NCBI RefSeq assembly: GCF_008297955.1
Contig: NZ_VTPY01000005.1
Location: 62,001 to 126,000 of the forward strand
Reading direction: 5' to 3'
DNA: 64,000 nucleotides
Origin: Billgrantia pellis
GTDB taxonomy: Bacteria > Pseudomonadota > Gammaproteobacteria > Pseudomonadales > Halomonadaceae
The notes under the pieces: model-generated
What the model was told of the DNA's origin: nothing
Seen by the model: the letters and a program-made list of their open reading frames with translations, nothing else
Database searches by the model: none
Part shown: positions 51,649 to 59,939 of the stretch, piece by piece
Numbering within the stretch: the first letter of the stretch is position 1
How the letters are laid out: each line of letters starts with the position of its first letter
Program-made: the position numbers and the translations under genes

Positions 51649-51999
51649 ATGCGCGTGAATTACCTGGGCCCGCTGTGTGCGGGCATGCATCCGGCGATGG
51701 AAGGGCTCAACATTCGGCAGTTTCCGCCCAGCTGCTTCTTGGTCGAGGTGAGCGCCGAGGCCGGGGTGAGCGGCCCCATCATGGAAGGGGATCTGTTGAT
51801 CGTGGATGAGGGTAGATCGGTGAGCCATGCCGACCTGGTGGTGGCGGAGCTGGATGGCGAGCAGCGGCTCTTCCGCACGCACCGGATCGGAGGCGCCTAC
51901 CGGCTGCTGCCGACGGCAGGGCCACGGCATTCGGTGATCGCGCGGGCGAGTGACCTGCGTGGTGTGGTGGTAAGCCAGGCGCGGCGGTATGCCGTTTGA
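51649..51999 (+). CDS. UmuD/S24-like protein lacking both catalytic residues
   Basis: A 116-residue protein that aligns without gaps with the C-terminal domain of UmuD from this window: CFLVEVSAEAGVSGPIMEGD against TFFMSVTGDSMERLGIHEGD. The catalytic Ser is Ala38 here, and the Lys position is Phe (GEQRLFR instead of GEITVKR). The beta-core GDLLIVD is kept. It is therefore a non-cleaving S24 fold, divergent from umuDC, and could dimerise with UmuD or the repressor. ATG 51649 is chosen; a GTG at 51631 is possible. Confidence 0.75.
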   Translation: MRVNYLGPLCAGMHPAMEGLNIRQFPPSCFLVEVSAEAGVSGPIMEGDLLIVDEGRSVSHADLVVAELDGEQRLFRTHRIGGAYRLLPTAGPRHSVIARASDLRGVVVSQARRYAV

Positions 52000-52006
52000 A
52001 AGAATG

Positions 52007-52030
52007 ATGTCTTACAGCTAGGTAAGACAT
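52007..52030. promoter_or_regulatory. Inverted repeat after the UmuD-like gene
   Basis: ATGTCTTAC (52007-52015) and GTAAGACAT (52022-52030) form a perfect 9-base inverted repeat with a 6-base spacer, eight bases after the stop. No T tract follows, so it may be an operator rather than a terminator. Confidence 0.35.
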
Positions 52031-52129
52031 TAGCCATATTGCAACCACGGTGCGATTGGTAGGTTGAACGTGACGTCTCGTGATGCGATCGACTCGCCGC
52101 GGTCGCCAGGGATGAAGAGAGACGTTGCA

Positions 52130-52163
52130 GCAAGGCCCCAAGCAGGGATGTTCGGGGCCTTGC
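52130..52163. terminator. Hairpin at the end of gene D
   Basis: GCAAGGCCCC (52130-52139) and GGGGCCTTGC (52154-52163) form a perfect 10-base stem directly behind the stop of gene D, with a 14-base loop. It probably ends the leftward tail operon. Confidence 0.6.
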
Positions 52164-53192
52164 TTATTTGCGTTCCTGGGCACGTTCCATACCCAGTACC
52201 TCGCACCTCGCCCGGGTGCCAAAGCCATTGTCGTCGAGGGTGTGTTCCACCTCGGTGACACGCCAGGGCGTGGCGTCGATCTCGGGCTTGAAGCCGCTGA
52301 CCTGCAGCGGCGATTCCGGCAGCATATCGGCGCGGCCGTGGGCTAGTGTCAGCTCGAATTCGGCCAGGCCACGCTGGATGCGTCTCCACTCCGCGCGAGC
52401 AGCATCCAGGGCGTCGGCCTCGCTGGCATAGGTGGGACGTAGCTGTTTGGCGTTCCCGTCGTCGCCGGCGAGAACGATGCGTCGCTGGGCACCGCTGGTG
52501 TCGTTCCAGTAGGCCTTCACACCGCTGTAAGCATCGCGGTCGGTGATGCTGTAGCGGTGCTGGTCGCCGTCGTGCCGGGTCAGGGTGATGGTGGGCATGC
52601 CCCGGCCGCTGGCGGTGAGTGCCTCGCCGGCCAGGGTGAAGAGCAGGCGGCCGGCCTTCACCGCAGCGATGGCGTCATAGCGCTGGCCAAGCCGGGTCAG
52701 AAAGTTGAGGTCCGACTCCTCGGTCTGGTCGATATGGCTGACGCGGATGCCGGCCAGGATGTGGCCAATGACCGGCTCGAGCTCGTGCCGGCGCGCGATG
52801 GTTTCGACGATCTCGCCCAGGGCGAGGTTGTGCCAGCCGTGGGTGCGTTTACCGGGCAGCTCGCCACGCATGTCGGCGGAGCGCGCGCGGATGATGAGCT
52901 GATCCGGCGAACCGGTGTGCTGGATCTCGTCGACGGTGAAGGTGCCTTTCTCGACCAGACCTTCGTGCTGCCAGCCGAAGGCGAGGGTGAGCTCGGCGCC
53001 ACGGCGGGGCAGGGCCAGGGCGCCGTCGTGGTCGGCCAGGGTGATGTCGAGCTGATCGGCCTCGAGGCCGCGCTGTTCGCGCAGGGTGAGGCTGACCAGG
53101 CGGCCGTTGAGGCGTGGCGTGATGTCGGTACCGGCCAGGGTGAGGCGGTAGCTGGGCCGGCGGTAGCGGTAGGGCGTGGTGTGAGCGTTCAT
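52164..53192 (-). CDS. D: Phage late control protein D (P2 gpD, tail)
   Basis: A 342-residue gpD-type baseplate hub protein (homologue of T4 gp27 and VgrG-N). The start PSYRLTLAGTDITPRLNGRL, GLEADQLDITLADHDGALAL and LNFLTRLGQRYDAIAAVKAG are characteristic. ATG 53192 is chosen because the longer frame adds a non-coding-like leader. In P2 order it is the last tail gene, as here, with U directly upstream (gap of 7 bases). Confidence 0.92.
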   Translation of the reverse strand: MNAHTTPYRYRRPSYRLTLAGTDITPRLNGRLVSLTLREQRGLEADQLDITLADHDGALALPRRGAELTLAFGWQHEGLVEKGTFTVDEIQHTGSPDQLIIRARSADMRGELPGKRTHGWHNLALGEIVETIARRHELEPVIGHILAGIRVSHIDQTEESDLNFLTRLGQRYDAIAAVKAGRLLFTLAGEALTASGRGMPTITLTRHDGDQHRYSITDRDAYSGVKAYWNDTSGAQRRIVLAGDDGNAKQLRPTYASEADALDAARAEWRRIQRGLAEFELTLAHGRADMLPESPLQVSGFKPEIDATPWRVTEVEHTLDDNGFGTRARCEVLGMERAQERK

Positions 53193-53199
53193 GGCGGGC

Positions 53200-53643
53200 T
53201 CACACGTAGGCGCCGGCCAGGCGGGCGACGGTGTAGGTGGTAAGGCTGCCGAGCAGATCGGTGCGGGCGTCATCGACGTGCTCGAGCGTGAGCGTGAACT
53301 CGATCTTCTGCGGCATGCCGTCGCGGAAGAAGTGGCTGGCGGTTTCCTCAACCTGGGTCACGACCCACAGGCCGTACTGTCGCCCGGTGCCTTCCACCAG
53401 CGGCCAGGCTTGGCCCTGGTCGGCCATGTCGCGGATCTCGTCCAGGTCGAGGCGGCCACCGGTAAATTCTGGGAGCAAGGTGCCGATAAGAGTGATTCGG
53501 TCCTCGCCAGGGCCGACGTACTGGTACGCCGGCCGCTCGCCGACGCGCGACTGATTGGCATGGCGCCATTGAGTGACCCGCTTGAGCTCCTGATAGGGCA
53601 CGGAGCGGGTCTGAAAAACGAACATACCGAGAGCCATCAGCAT
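53200..53643 (-). CDS. U: Phage tail protein U (P2 gpU)
   Basis: A 147-residue tail-terminus/tail-length protein: MLMALGMFVFQTRSVPYQEL, YVGPGEDRITLIGTLLPEF and TLTLEHVDD are conserved in P2 gpU. It caps the tail tube during assembly. Its start lies 13 bases from that of an opposite-strand accessory gene that is inserted between U and T. Confidence 0.92.
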   Translation of the reverse strand: MLMALGMFVFQTRSVPYQELKRVTQWRHANQSRVGERPAYQYVGPGEDRITLIGTLLPEFTGGRLDLDEIRDMADQGQAWPLVEGTGRQYGLWVVTQVEETASHFFRDGMPQKIEFTLTLEHVDDARTDLLGSLTTYTVARLAGAYV

Positions 53644-53655
53644 TTGGAGGGTCCT

Positions 53656-54126
53656 ATGGCAGCGAAAACAACGAAAGCTTCGTCGCGTCCTGATTCACAA
53701 GCGATACAGTTTCTTTCAGTTTATTTAGTTTCGATTTTGGTAGCAGGTTGCCTCACTTTAGGGTTAGGGAAGGCAGCTGGTTGGGAGACGGTTTTCAATT
53801 CACTACGTGAAGCTCAAGTTACCGGACTTCTGGCCTTTTCTGGCTTGGCTATCGGCATAGGCCTTCAAGCTGCTGGAAGCCGAAGATATATAGCTATCGC
53901 TTATGCTTTCGGCTTCCTCATGGCGCTTGGGCATCTCATGGCAACGATGGCACCGAAGCAGGAAATCGGTTCGGATTTGATACTGATATACATCTGTCCC
54001 GTCTTATTCATTACCGGCATCGTGACAATGTTCTCCAGCAGTGTCCTAGCCTTCCGAGCTCACATTGATGAAGGGGAAGGAGAGGCTATTCCGTATCCCA
54101 CAAGGAAGATCGTCGACGAGCCTTAG
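53656..54126 (+). CDS. Accessory four-TM membrane protein between U and T
   Basis: A 156-residue protein on the plus strand, opposite to all tail genes around it, with its own ribosome site (GGAGG before ATG 53656) and a lower GC content. Four membrane segments are predicted (about residues 16-38, 55-74, 78-98 and 107-132) with short loops and a soluble C-terminal tail. Its 3' end overlaps the tape-measure gene by 41 bases. Such morons often confer lysogenic conversion, for example superinfection exclusion. No family is recognised. Confidence 0.7.
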   Translation: MAAKTTKASSRPDSQAIQFLSVYLVSILVAGCLTLGLGKAAGWETVFNSLREAQVTGLLAFSGLAIGIGLQAAGSRRYIAIAYAFGFLMALGHLMATMAPKQEIGSDLILIYICPVLFITGIVTMFSSSVLAFRAHIDEGEGEAIPYPTRKIVDEP

Positions 54127-56698
54127 CCTGGTCGGATTGTTGCGCCAGGGCGCGTTGAACCTCCGCAGCGACGTACCTGGCCAGCGCCTTTTCATCCATG
54201 CCGGGTGAGCCGTAGACGTTGATCGTCATTTCTCGGCTTCCCATCTGTGCCGGCGCCGGGGCACTGAGAGCCGGCCTCCGGTCGATGGGGATATCCGCCA
54301 CGGCGGGCAGGCCGGCGGTACCGATGGCGATGCCGGCGCCGGCGGTGGCCACGCGCCGGGCGATGTCGCGCACCCGCTTGGCAGGCTCGTCGCGCTGGCG
54401 GTCGAGTCCGACGTTGAAGCCGTCCACCGTGAAGCCGCCGTACTCGGCAAACACTCGGCTGGGGGAGTTGATGCCCAGGGCGTCGCGGAACCAGCCGGTA
54501 ACGCCATCGGTGAGGCTGCCGACCTTGTCTTTCAGTGCCTGCCACTTGGCATCGATACCGGCCATCAGGCCGTCGATCATGGCGTTGCCCAGGGTTGAGA
54601 AGCGCTCCGGGATCTCCACGCCCATGCTCTGCAGGCCGGCAGTGATGCCGCGCCAGAGAATGCCCATGGGCGACCAGTCGAGCAGCAGCCGCGAGACGCC
54701 GGCGATGCCGCCCGCGAAGGCTTCTTGGATGGCTTGCCAGGCGTTGCCGAACAGCTCCGTGACACCGTTCCATAGGTTGCGGAAGAAGCCGCTGATCGGT
54801 TCCCAGTATTTGATGATGAGGAACACGGCAGCGGCGATCGCCGCGACGGCCAGGCCGATGGGGTTGGTGGCGAGGAACCCGGCTATGCCCTTCACCGCGG
54901 CCAGCACGGCGGGGATGGCGACGCCGGCGAGCCGCACCAGGGTGCCGATCAGCCCACCGCCGTTGATGGCGAGCAGGGCGAAGCCGTAGCGCAGCATGAC
55001 CAGCGGCCCGAGGATCGAGGCCAGCGAGAGGGTGATGGCGCCGCCGATGGTGACCAGGGCGATGAGCCCGGCGGCGAGCTTGGCGATGGTACCGGCCAGC
55101 TCCGGATTCGCTTTGATCCAGTCGCCCACGCCGCGCAGGATTCGCGTCACGGTTTGCACGAGTTCGCGCAGCGGGCCGTTATTGGTATCCGTGACGCTGA
55201 TGCCCACTTCTTCCCATGCCGAGCGCATGTTCTTCAGGTCACCGCCGATATTGTCGGCCATTACTCGGGCCATCTCGGCGTTCTCGCCGTAGCTTTCGCC
55301 CAGGGCGGCAATCAACTGGTCGAGCTCGCCGGCGGCCATGGAGTTGACCAGCTCGGCCATGCCGCTGCCGGCCTCGGCGCCGAAGATCCGCTGCAGCACT
55401 TCCTTGCGCTCCACGTTGCCCAGCTCGGCCGTGGCGGCGTTGATGTCGCGCAGGATGTCCGGCATGTCGCGCATGTTGCCGTTCACGTCGGCTACCTGGA
55501 TGCCGTAGCTCTCCATCAAGCCGGCGGCGGTGGAAGTGGGCGCGGTGAGGCGGTTCATCATCGCCCGCATGGTGGTGCCGGCTTGGCTGCCCTGGATGCC
55601 GATGTTGCCGAGCAAGCCGGCCATGGCGGCCGCCTGTTCCATGGTGAGGTTGAGGTCCTCGGCGCCGCCGAGGTACTTCATCGTTTCCCCGAGCATCTCC
55701 AGGTTCACGTTCGCCCGGCTGGCGGCGCCCGAGAGGATGTCGGCGACCCGGCTCATCGAGCCTTCCTGCTCGAGGTCGATCTTGAACGCGCCGGCAATGT
55801 TCGAGGCGATGTCGGCGGCGCGGCCGAGCTCAGTGTTGTTGGCCAGGGCAAGATCCAGCACGTCGCGCATGGAGGCCTGGATGGCTTCCGCGCTCATGCC
55901 AGCGCGCAGCAGAAACTCCTGGCCGGCGCCGACTTCCGTGGCTGAGAAGGCCGTGGAGCCGCCCAGTTCTCGCGACTGAGCGCGCAGGGCCTGATAGCGC
56001 TCGTCATCTGCCGAGAAGCGGCCCACCGCCTGGAGCGTGCTCATCTGCTCGGCCCAGGAAACCCCTGGAGCGAGCAGGCGCGAGGCGGCGTAGCCTTTGG
56101 CCAGGCCACTGCCCACGCCAGCGGCACCGACGCCGGCCATGCGGTTTACGCGGCCCATGGATTGGCTGTAGGCCTGGCTTGCCTGGGCGGCGCGACGCTG
56201 CTGCTCGGCGACACGGCGCAGGCGATTCTGGTGCTGCTCGAGCTGCTGGTTGGCATTGCGCACGCGCTGGGCCAGCTCGCGTTGCTGGTTGACCAGAGAG
56301 CCAGTGACGCCGCTGACGTCGCGCATGTTGCCGCGCAGCCGCTGCAGTTCGCGCTGCTCGCCCTGGTACTGCTGCTTGAGTTCGCGAGCCTTGCGGATCG
56401 CGGCGTCGCGCTGGCGGGTCAACTGGCGAGTGGGGCCGTCAGCTTGCCGGATCTGCTGGGTGAGTTCACGCACCTGGCGCTGCTGCGCCTGCAGGGCGGT
56501 GGCGGTCTGCTCGCTGGATTGCTTGAGGGCGGTGAAGCCGCGCATGTCGCGCTGGGCGCGTTCCAGGGTGCGCAGCTCGTCGCGGCTGGCTCGCAGTGCG
56601 CGAGCGGTCTGGTCACTGCCTTGGGTGATCTTGCGTAGCGGGCCGGTGGCCTGATCGATCGCCCCCAGGAGAACCTGCATTCTGAGCGGCTTGGCCAC
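54086..56698 (-). CDS. T: Phage tail tape measure protein T (P2 gpT-like)
   Basis: An 870-residue tape measure. The N-terminal half is a long coiled coil (about residues 30-190, rich in Gln, Arg and Ala), followed by the conserved tape-measure block with FSATEVGAGQEFLLRAGM and AAMAGLLGNIGIQGSQAGTT. Hydrophobic segments lie around 555-660. The end carries the GINSPSRVFAEYGGFTVDG motif. Its length sets the tail length of the virion. It lies directly after E/E'. Confidence 0.92.
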   Translation of the reverse strand: MAKPLRMQVLLGAIDQATGPLRKITQGSDQTARALRASRDELRTLERAQRDMRGFTALKQSSEQTATALQAQQRQVRELTQQIRQADGPTRQLTRQRDAAIRKARELKQQYQGEQRELQRLRGNMRDVSGVTGSLVNQQRELAQRVRNANQQLEQHQNRLRRVAEQQRRAAQASQAYSQSMGRVNRMAGVGAAGVGSGLAKGYAASRLLAPGVSWAEQMSTLQAVGRFSADDERYQALRAQSRELGGSTAFSATEVGAGQEFLLRAGMSAEAIQASMRDVLDLALANNTELGRAADIASNIAGAFKIDLEQEGSMSRVADILSGAASRANVNLEMLGETMKYLGGAEDLNLTMEQAAAMAGLLGNIGIQGSQAGTTMRAMMNRLTAPTSTAAGLMESYGIQVADVNGNMRDMPDILRDINAATAELGNVERKEVLQRIFGAEAGSGMAELVNSMAAGELDQLIAALGESYGENAEMARVMADNIGGDLKNMRSAWEEVGISVTDTNNGPLRELVQTVTRILRGVGDWIKANPELAGTIAKLAAGLIALVTIGGAITLSLASILGPLVMLRYGFALLAINGGGLIGTLVRLAGVAIPAVLAAVKGIAGFLATNPIGLAVAAIAAAVFLIIKYWEPISGFFRNLWNGVTELFGNAWQAIQEAFAGGIAGVSRLLLDWSPMGILWRGITAGLQSMGVEIPERFSTLGNAMIDGLMAGIDAKWQALKDKVGSLTDGVTGWFRDALGINSPSRVFAEYGGFTVDGFNVGLDRQRDEPAKRVRDIARRVATAGAGIAIGTAGLPAVADIPIDRRPALSAPAPAQMGSREMTINVYGSPGMDEKALARYVAAEVQRALAQQSDQAKARRRSSLWDTE

Positions 56699-56709
56699 CG
56701 GTGGCTCCT

Positions 56710-56829
56710 TCAGTCAGCGTCGCGCTGGGTGCGGCGACGGGCGCGCTCGCGCCATTGCATGAGTTCGGCGAGGGTGAAGCCGGCACAGTCGGCCGGCGTC
56801 CAGTGGAAGGTGACGGCGAGATCCGCCAT
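56710..56829 (-). CDS. E': Tail chaperone part E' (gpE+E' extension)
   Basis: A 39-codon frame (MADLAVTFHWTPADCAGFTL to the end RTQRDAD) equal to the GpE+E' family. In P2 this frame is reached from gene E by a -1 ribosomal frameshift, and the frame here is in the -1 register relative to E, open from the slippery site at 56889-56895 onwards. It may also have its own start at 56829. The fusion product is a tail assembly chaperone. Confidence 0.8.
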   Translation of the reverse strand: MADLAVTFHWTPADCAGFTLAELMQWRERARRRTQRDAD

Positions 56830-56855
56830 GGCTTCTTCGACGTGCTCGGGCAGGC

Positions 56856-57152
56856 TCAGGCGCTCTCGCCCTTGGCCCGCTTCGTCAGCAAAAAACCGGC
56901 GATAGCGCCCCCGATCTGCACCAGGTCGGCGGGGTCGAGGTTGCGCATCTCGGGTTCGGTCAGGGCCGGGCTCGAGAGGCGCGGGGTGAGCTTGACCAGG
57001 GCGTCGACCTGCATCTGCAGCACGTCGGAGAGGGCCAGGCCGCGCAGCTCGCCGGCGTTGGGTTTGCGCAGGAAGAGCTTCTCGATCTTCTGCTCGCCGC
57101 GCTGGATGGGTGTGTCGAGTACGATCTCTTCGGTGGTGGCGTTCTTGGGCAT
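56856..57152 (-). CDS. E: Phage tail assembly protein E
   Basis: A 98-residue protein of the gpE/phage tail assembly chaperone family (MPKNATTEEIVLDTPIQRGE, then KLFLRKPNAGELRGLALSDV). It lies between the tube gene FII and the tape measure gene, as in P2. Near its end, GFLLTKRAKGESA is encoded across a slippery sequence that would shift ribosomes into E'. Confidence 0.88.
   Translation of the reverse strand: MPKNATTEEIVLDTPIQRGEQKIEKLFLRKPNAGELRGLALSDVLQMQVDALVKLTPRLSSPALTEPEMRNLDPADLVQIGGAIAGFLLTKRAKGESA
56889..56895 (-). other. Slippery heptamer T TTT TTG for -1 frameshifting
   Basis: On the minus strand the sequence TTTTTTG lies in the zero frame as T TTT TTG within gene E, 33 bases before its stop, and the -1 frame is open into E'. 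This is the arrangement and the heptamer known for phage P2 E/E+E'. Confidence 0.8.
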
Positions 57153-57191
57153 GCTTGACGTTCCTATGGCGTGGTGGAGAAGGGGAGAGGT

Positions 57192-57701
57192 TTACAGGCC
57201 CAGCGCGCGGCGGCGCTCGGCGAAGCGATCCTGGCCGTTGACCTTGAACACCAGGCCGGGCACGTCGATTTCGATGACAGTGGCGCCGTCGATCACGAGC
57301 TTGTAGTAGCTGCAGGTGGTGGTGACCTGGTGGGCGGTGTTCTCGCCGGCCTTGGCTTCGCCCATGGCGATACGCTGGTGGCGGCCGCGCACGACGACAG
57401 TGACGGCGGAGGTTTGGCCGACGTCGTCGCGCTCGTAGAAGCCTTCGAAGCGCAGCAGGTCGGCATCCAGGCGGTTGGTGCCGAAGTTGTCGAAGATCTC
57501 CGGGACCAGGCCGCCGACGGTCCATTCGAAGGTGAGCTTCTCCATGCCCAGGTCGATATCGACCGGGGCGTCCATGCCGCCGCCGCGCCATTCTTCCATC
57601 TTGCGGGCGAGCTCGGGCAGGGTGAGGGTGTCGACCAGGCCCTGCCAGTTGTCGCCATTGCCGAACAGGTTCAGGTCCTTGAGTTTCTTGGGCAGTGCCA
57701 T
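57192..57701 (-). CDS. FII: Major tail tube protein (P2 gpFII)
   Basis: A 169-residue tube protein: MALPKKLKDLNLFGNGDNWQ, FEWTVGGLVPEIFDNFGTNR and the conserved VVRGRHQRIAMGEAKAGE. It forms the inner tube of the contractile tail. It is separated from the sheath gene by 34 bases and followed by E. Confidence 0.93.
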   Translation of the reverse strand: MALPKKLKDLNLFGNGDNWQGLVDTLTLPELARKMEEWRGGGMDAPVDIDLGMEKLTFEWTVGGLVPEIFDNFGTNRLDADLLRFEGFYERDDVGQTSAVTVVVRGRHQRIAMGEAKAGENTAHQVTTTCSYYKLVIDGATVIEIDVPGLVFKVNGQDRFAERRRALGL

Positions 57702-57735
57702 CGATCAGGCTCCTTGAGGTTTCCGGTGCCGACCG

Positions 57736-58905
57736 TCAGGCGGCGATGCGCGCGGCGAAATCCACCAGGTACTGGTCGGTGATTCGCTGCTGGAACATGA
57801 GGTTTTCGAGGGGCGGCACGGGGGTGTAGTCGTAGTCGATGTACAACTTGCCGTACTTGAGGGTGGTTTCGGAGTTGGCCTGTTCGTTGAACCAGGCGTT
57901 GCCGTCGATGATGTAGCCCAGCGCCTTCCACTCGCGGAACTTTGCGTTGATGCCCTCGATGATGTCCCGCGCGAGGGAGGGGTGCATGGGCTTGTCCACG
58001 GCCCAGAGGTGAGCCTCGGCCATGGTGTCCGCCACGACTTGCGCGGTCCTCGTGTAGTTCTCGAACGGGAACAGGCCATCGGTATCGCAGGTGCGCGAGC
58101 CCCAGAAGCGATAGCCGCCCTGGTTGATCAGCGTGGTGACGTCCGCCGCGTTGAGCACGCCGGCATCGGTGGCCGGATCCTGAAGATCCCAGAACACATC
58201 GCGGGAGATGCCGGTGACGCCCTGCACCGGCACATTCGAAATCGTCTTGTGCCAGCCGACGGTTTCATCCAGGTAGGCGCGCAGACCGAGCGCTCGGGCC
58301 ACGGCGGAGAGAGTGGCGGTTTCGCCGGCGTCGGTATCGAAGCCGGTGAACTCCGGCCACAGCACCATGACTTCGCGCTGGCCGAAATTCTCGCGATACA
58401 TCATCGCCTCTTCAACAGTTTCACAGCCGTGTGCCGATACATAGGCGAAGGCGCGCAGTTGCCGGGCGACGGAGACCAGCTCGGCGGCCACGTCGATATC
58501 GTCGAGCTCCGGCACGCCCAGGATCCTGGGCTTGATGCCGAAGCGCTGATGGGCGGCAAGCAGCGCCTTGATGCCGGTCTTCTGGCCGCTGGCGGTAACG
58601 GTGCCGATGAGGTTGGCTTTGGTCTCGGCGGCATCGGCACCTTCGGCCACGCGCACCACGACGATCAGCGGCTTGGCCTGGTCAGCGATGGCATCGAGCG
58701 AGCGCTTCAGCGTGCCGCTGGCACCGGCCTTGCCGATGGCGGCATAGACGTCGGTGACCAGCACCGGCGTATCGAGAGGGAAGGTGGCGGCATCGGCATC
58801 CTCGGAGGTGGCCACCAGGCCGATCACCGCCGTGCTGACGGTGCGGATCGGTCGGGTGCCTTCGTTGATCTCGATGACGCGCACGCCGTGGTGGTAATCG
58901 GCCAT
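57736..58905 (-). CDS. FI: Tail sheath protein (P2 gpFI)
   Basis: A 389-residue contractile sheath protein: YHHGVRVIEINEGTRPIRTV at the N-terminus and FWGSRTCDTD and NANAWFNEQ-like blocks towards the end (FPFENYTRTAQVVAD). Length and order equal P2 gpFI. It is the first gene of the FI-FII-E-T-U-D operon; upstream lies a gap with a small plus-strand reading frame. Confidence 0.93.
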   Translation of the reverse strand: MADYHHGVRVIEINEGTRPIRTVSTAVIGLVATSEDADAATFPLDTPVLVTDVYAAIGKAGASGTLKRSLDAIADQAKPLIVVVRVAEGADAAETKANLIGTVTASGQKTGIKALLAAHQRFGIKPRILGVPELDDIDVAAELVSVARQLRAFAYVSAHGCETVEEAMMYRENFGQREVMVLWPEFTGFDTDAGETATLSAVARALGLRAYLDETVGWHKTISNVPVQGVTGISRDVFWDLQDPATDAGVLNAADVTTLINQGGYRFWGSRTCDTDGLFPFENYTRTAQVVADTMAEAHLWAVDKPMHPSLARDIIEGINAKFREWKALGYIIDGNAWFNEQANSETTLKYGKLYIDYDYTPVPPLENLMFQQRITDQYLVDFAARIAA

Positions 58906-59144
58906 TCGGGGCTCCTGCGTGGGCTGAGAGGGTCAGCGGGTGTACGCAGGTATCGTGCGGGGGCGGGCGAGGTAGGCGAAGCGGCGGCGGGTGTGGGTGG
59001 GGATGGCTACACCGCGAGCGGTGGTCGATGGTTAGCGTCACCGATCCCCCTATCTGCTATTGGGCGGAGGTCGAGATGGCTGGGCCTCTGCCCCTTATGT
59101 AGACCGTAGGGGGCCGTTGTGGCCGCCGTAGCTGGAGATTGTCG

Positions 59145-59258
59145 ATGCTGAAATTCCTGCAGATGCTCAGTGCCGCGCTAGGTGTACTCGTTGCCCTCAG
59201 TCGGGCGGTAAGGGCGATAGCTGACTTGGTCAGAGTGTTGCGAGACCTGGATGTGTGA
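59145..59258 (+). CDS. 37-residue hydrophobic/amphipathic peptide
   Basis: A short frame with a good ribosome site (GGAG nine bases before the ATG) encoding MLKFLQMLSAALGVLVALSR and a basic, amphipathic end (LRDLDV at the terminus). It is followed directly by a terminator hairpin (59265-59286). The shape, a single membrane-active helix in its own short transcript, is like type I toxins or small phage membrane peptides. It has no known family. Confidence 0.45.
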   Translation: MLKFLQMLSAALGVLVALSRAVRAIADLVRVLRDLDV

Positions 59259-59264
59259 ACTGTT

Positions 59265-59286
59265 ACGCCCGCCAAATGGCGGGCGT
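59265..59286. terminator. Hairpin between the small peptide gene and the accessory gene
   Basis: ACGCCCGCC (59265-59273), AAAT, GGCGGGCGT (59278-59286). The core CCCGCC/GGCGGG is shared with hairpins at 60049-60068 and 60287-60306 on the other side of the accessory gene. Confidence 0.65.
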
Positions 59287-59321
59287 AAGCATTTCGCTTG
59301 TAAGCGAATAACTAGTCGTGC

Positions 59322-59939
59322 TTATTCGTCAATATCCCATGTGTTGCTGACGAAATTAAAAATATATACTGGAGTGTGGCGTGTGATTTTCTTTTTCATG
59401 AATGTGTAGCTATATTTTGCCTGTATACGAACCTGGGTTTCATCTGGCATTACCCGTTCAGCGTTTATGCCAATATCCTTAAAAAGCTCTCCGGTTGTGA
59501 TGTTTATATCACGTTCATCTTTTCCCTGTACAAAGCCTTTTTTCTTGCATATCCTCAAAAATTTTTCAGGCTTATTGTTGTTTACGGACCCGTAAAGTGA
59601 AATCTCAAGATCCTCGAAATCATTGTGAGTCAGGTTTATATATTTTATTCCTGTTCTGTGAATGCTGCCAGGTAGTTGGTTGTCTCTATGGGGAAGGACG
59701 GCAATAAACAGTCTTGGCATATTGGATTGAGCCAGTTGTAAACGCATTAGCCAATGCTGGAATATTAAAAAAATGCTTCCAGTTAGTGCTGAGGCTACTA
59801 AGAATAGCGTAAGATAGGCGTTGACACGCTCGGCTGAGTCTAATTGGTAGCGGGTCCCCTCTCTTATCTCCCAATAAAACAGGCCACCTGCAATCCATAT
59901 GAGAATACAAGCTATGACAGGAATCCAAAATGCTTTCAT
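59322..59939 (-). CDS. AT-rich accessory membrane protein at the P2 Z/fun position
   Basis: A 205-residue protein of markedly low GC content. Two N-terminal membrane segments (about residues 5-24 and 41-62) are followed by a soluble cytoplasmic domain of about 140 residues with no known motif. It lies between the sheath gene FI and the tail-fibre assembly gene, which is where P2 carries Z/fun, a gene that blocks phage T5. By position it is a lysogenic-conversion gene, possibly an exclusion factor. Sequence similarity to Z/fun is not evident by eye. Confidence 0.7.
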   Translation of the reverse strand: MKAFWIPVIACILIWIAGGLFYWEIREGTRYQLDSAERVNAYLTLFLVASALTGSIFLIFQHWLMRLQLAQSNMPRLFIAVLPHRDNQLPGSIHRTGIKYINLTHNDFEDLEISLYGSVNNNKPEKFLRICKKKGFVQGKDERDINITTGELFKDIGINAERVMPDETQVRIQAKYSYTFMKKKITRHTPVYIFNFVSNTWDIDE

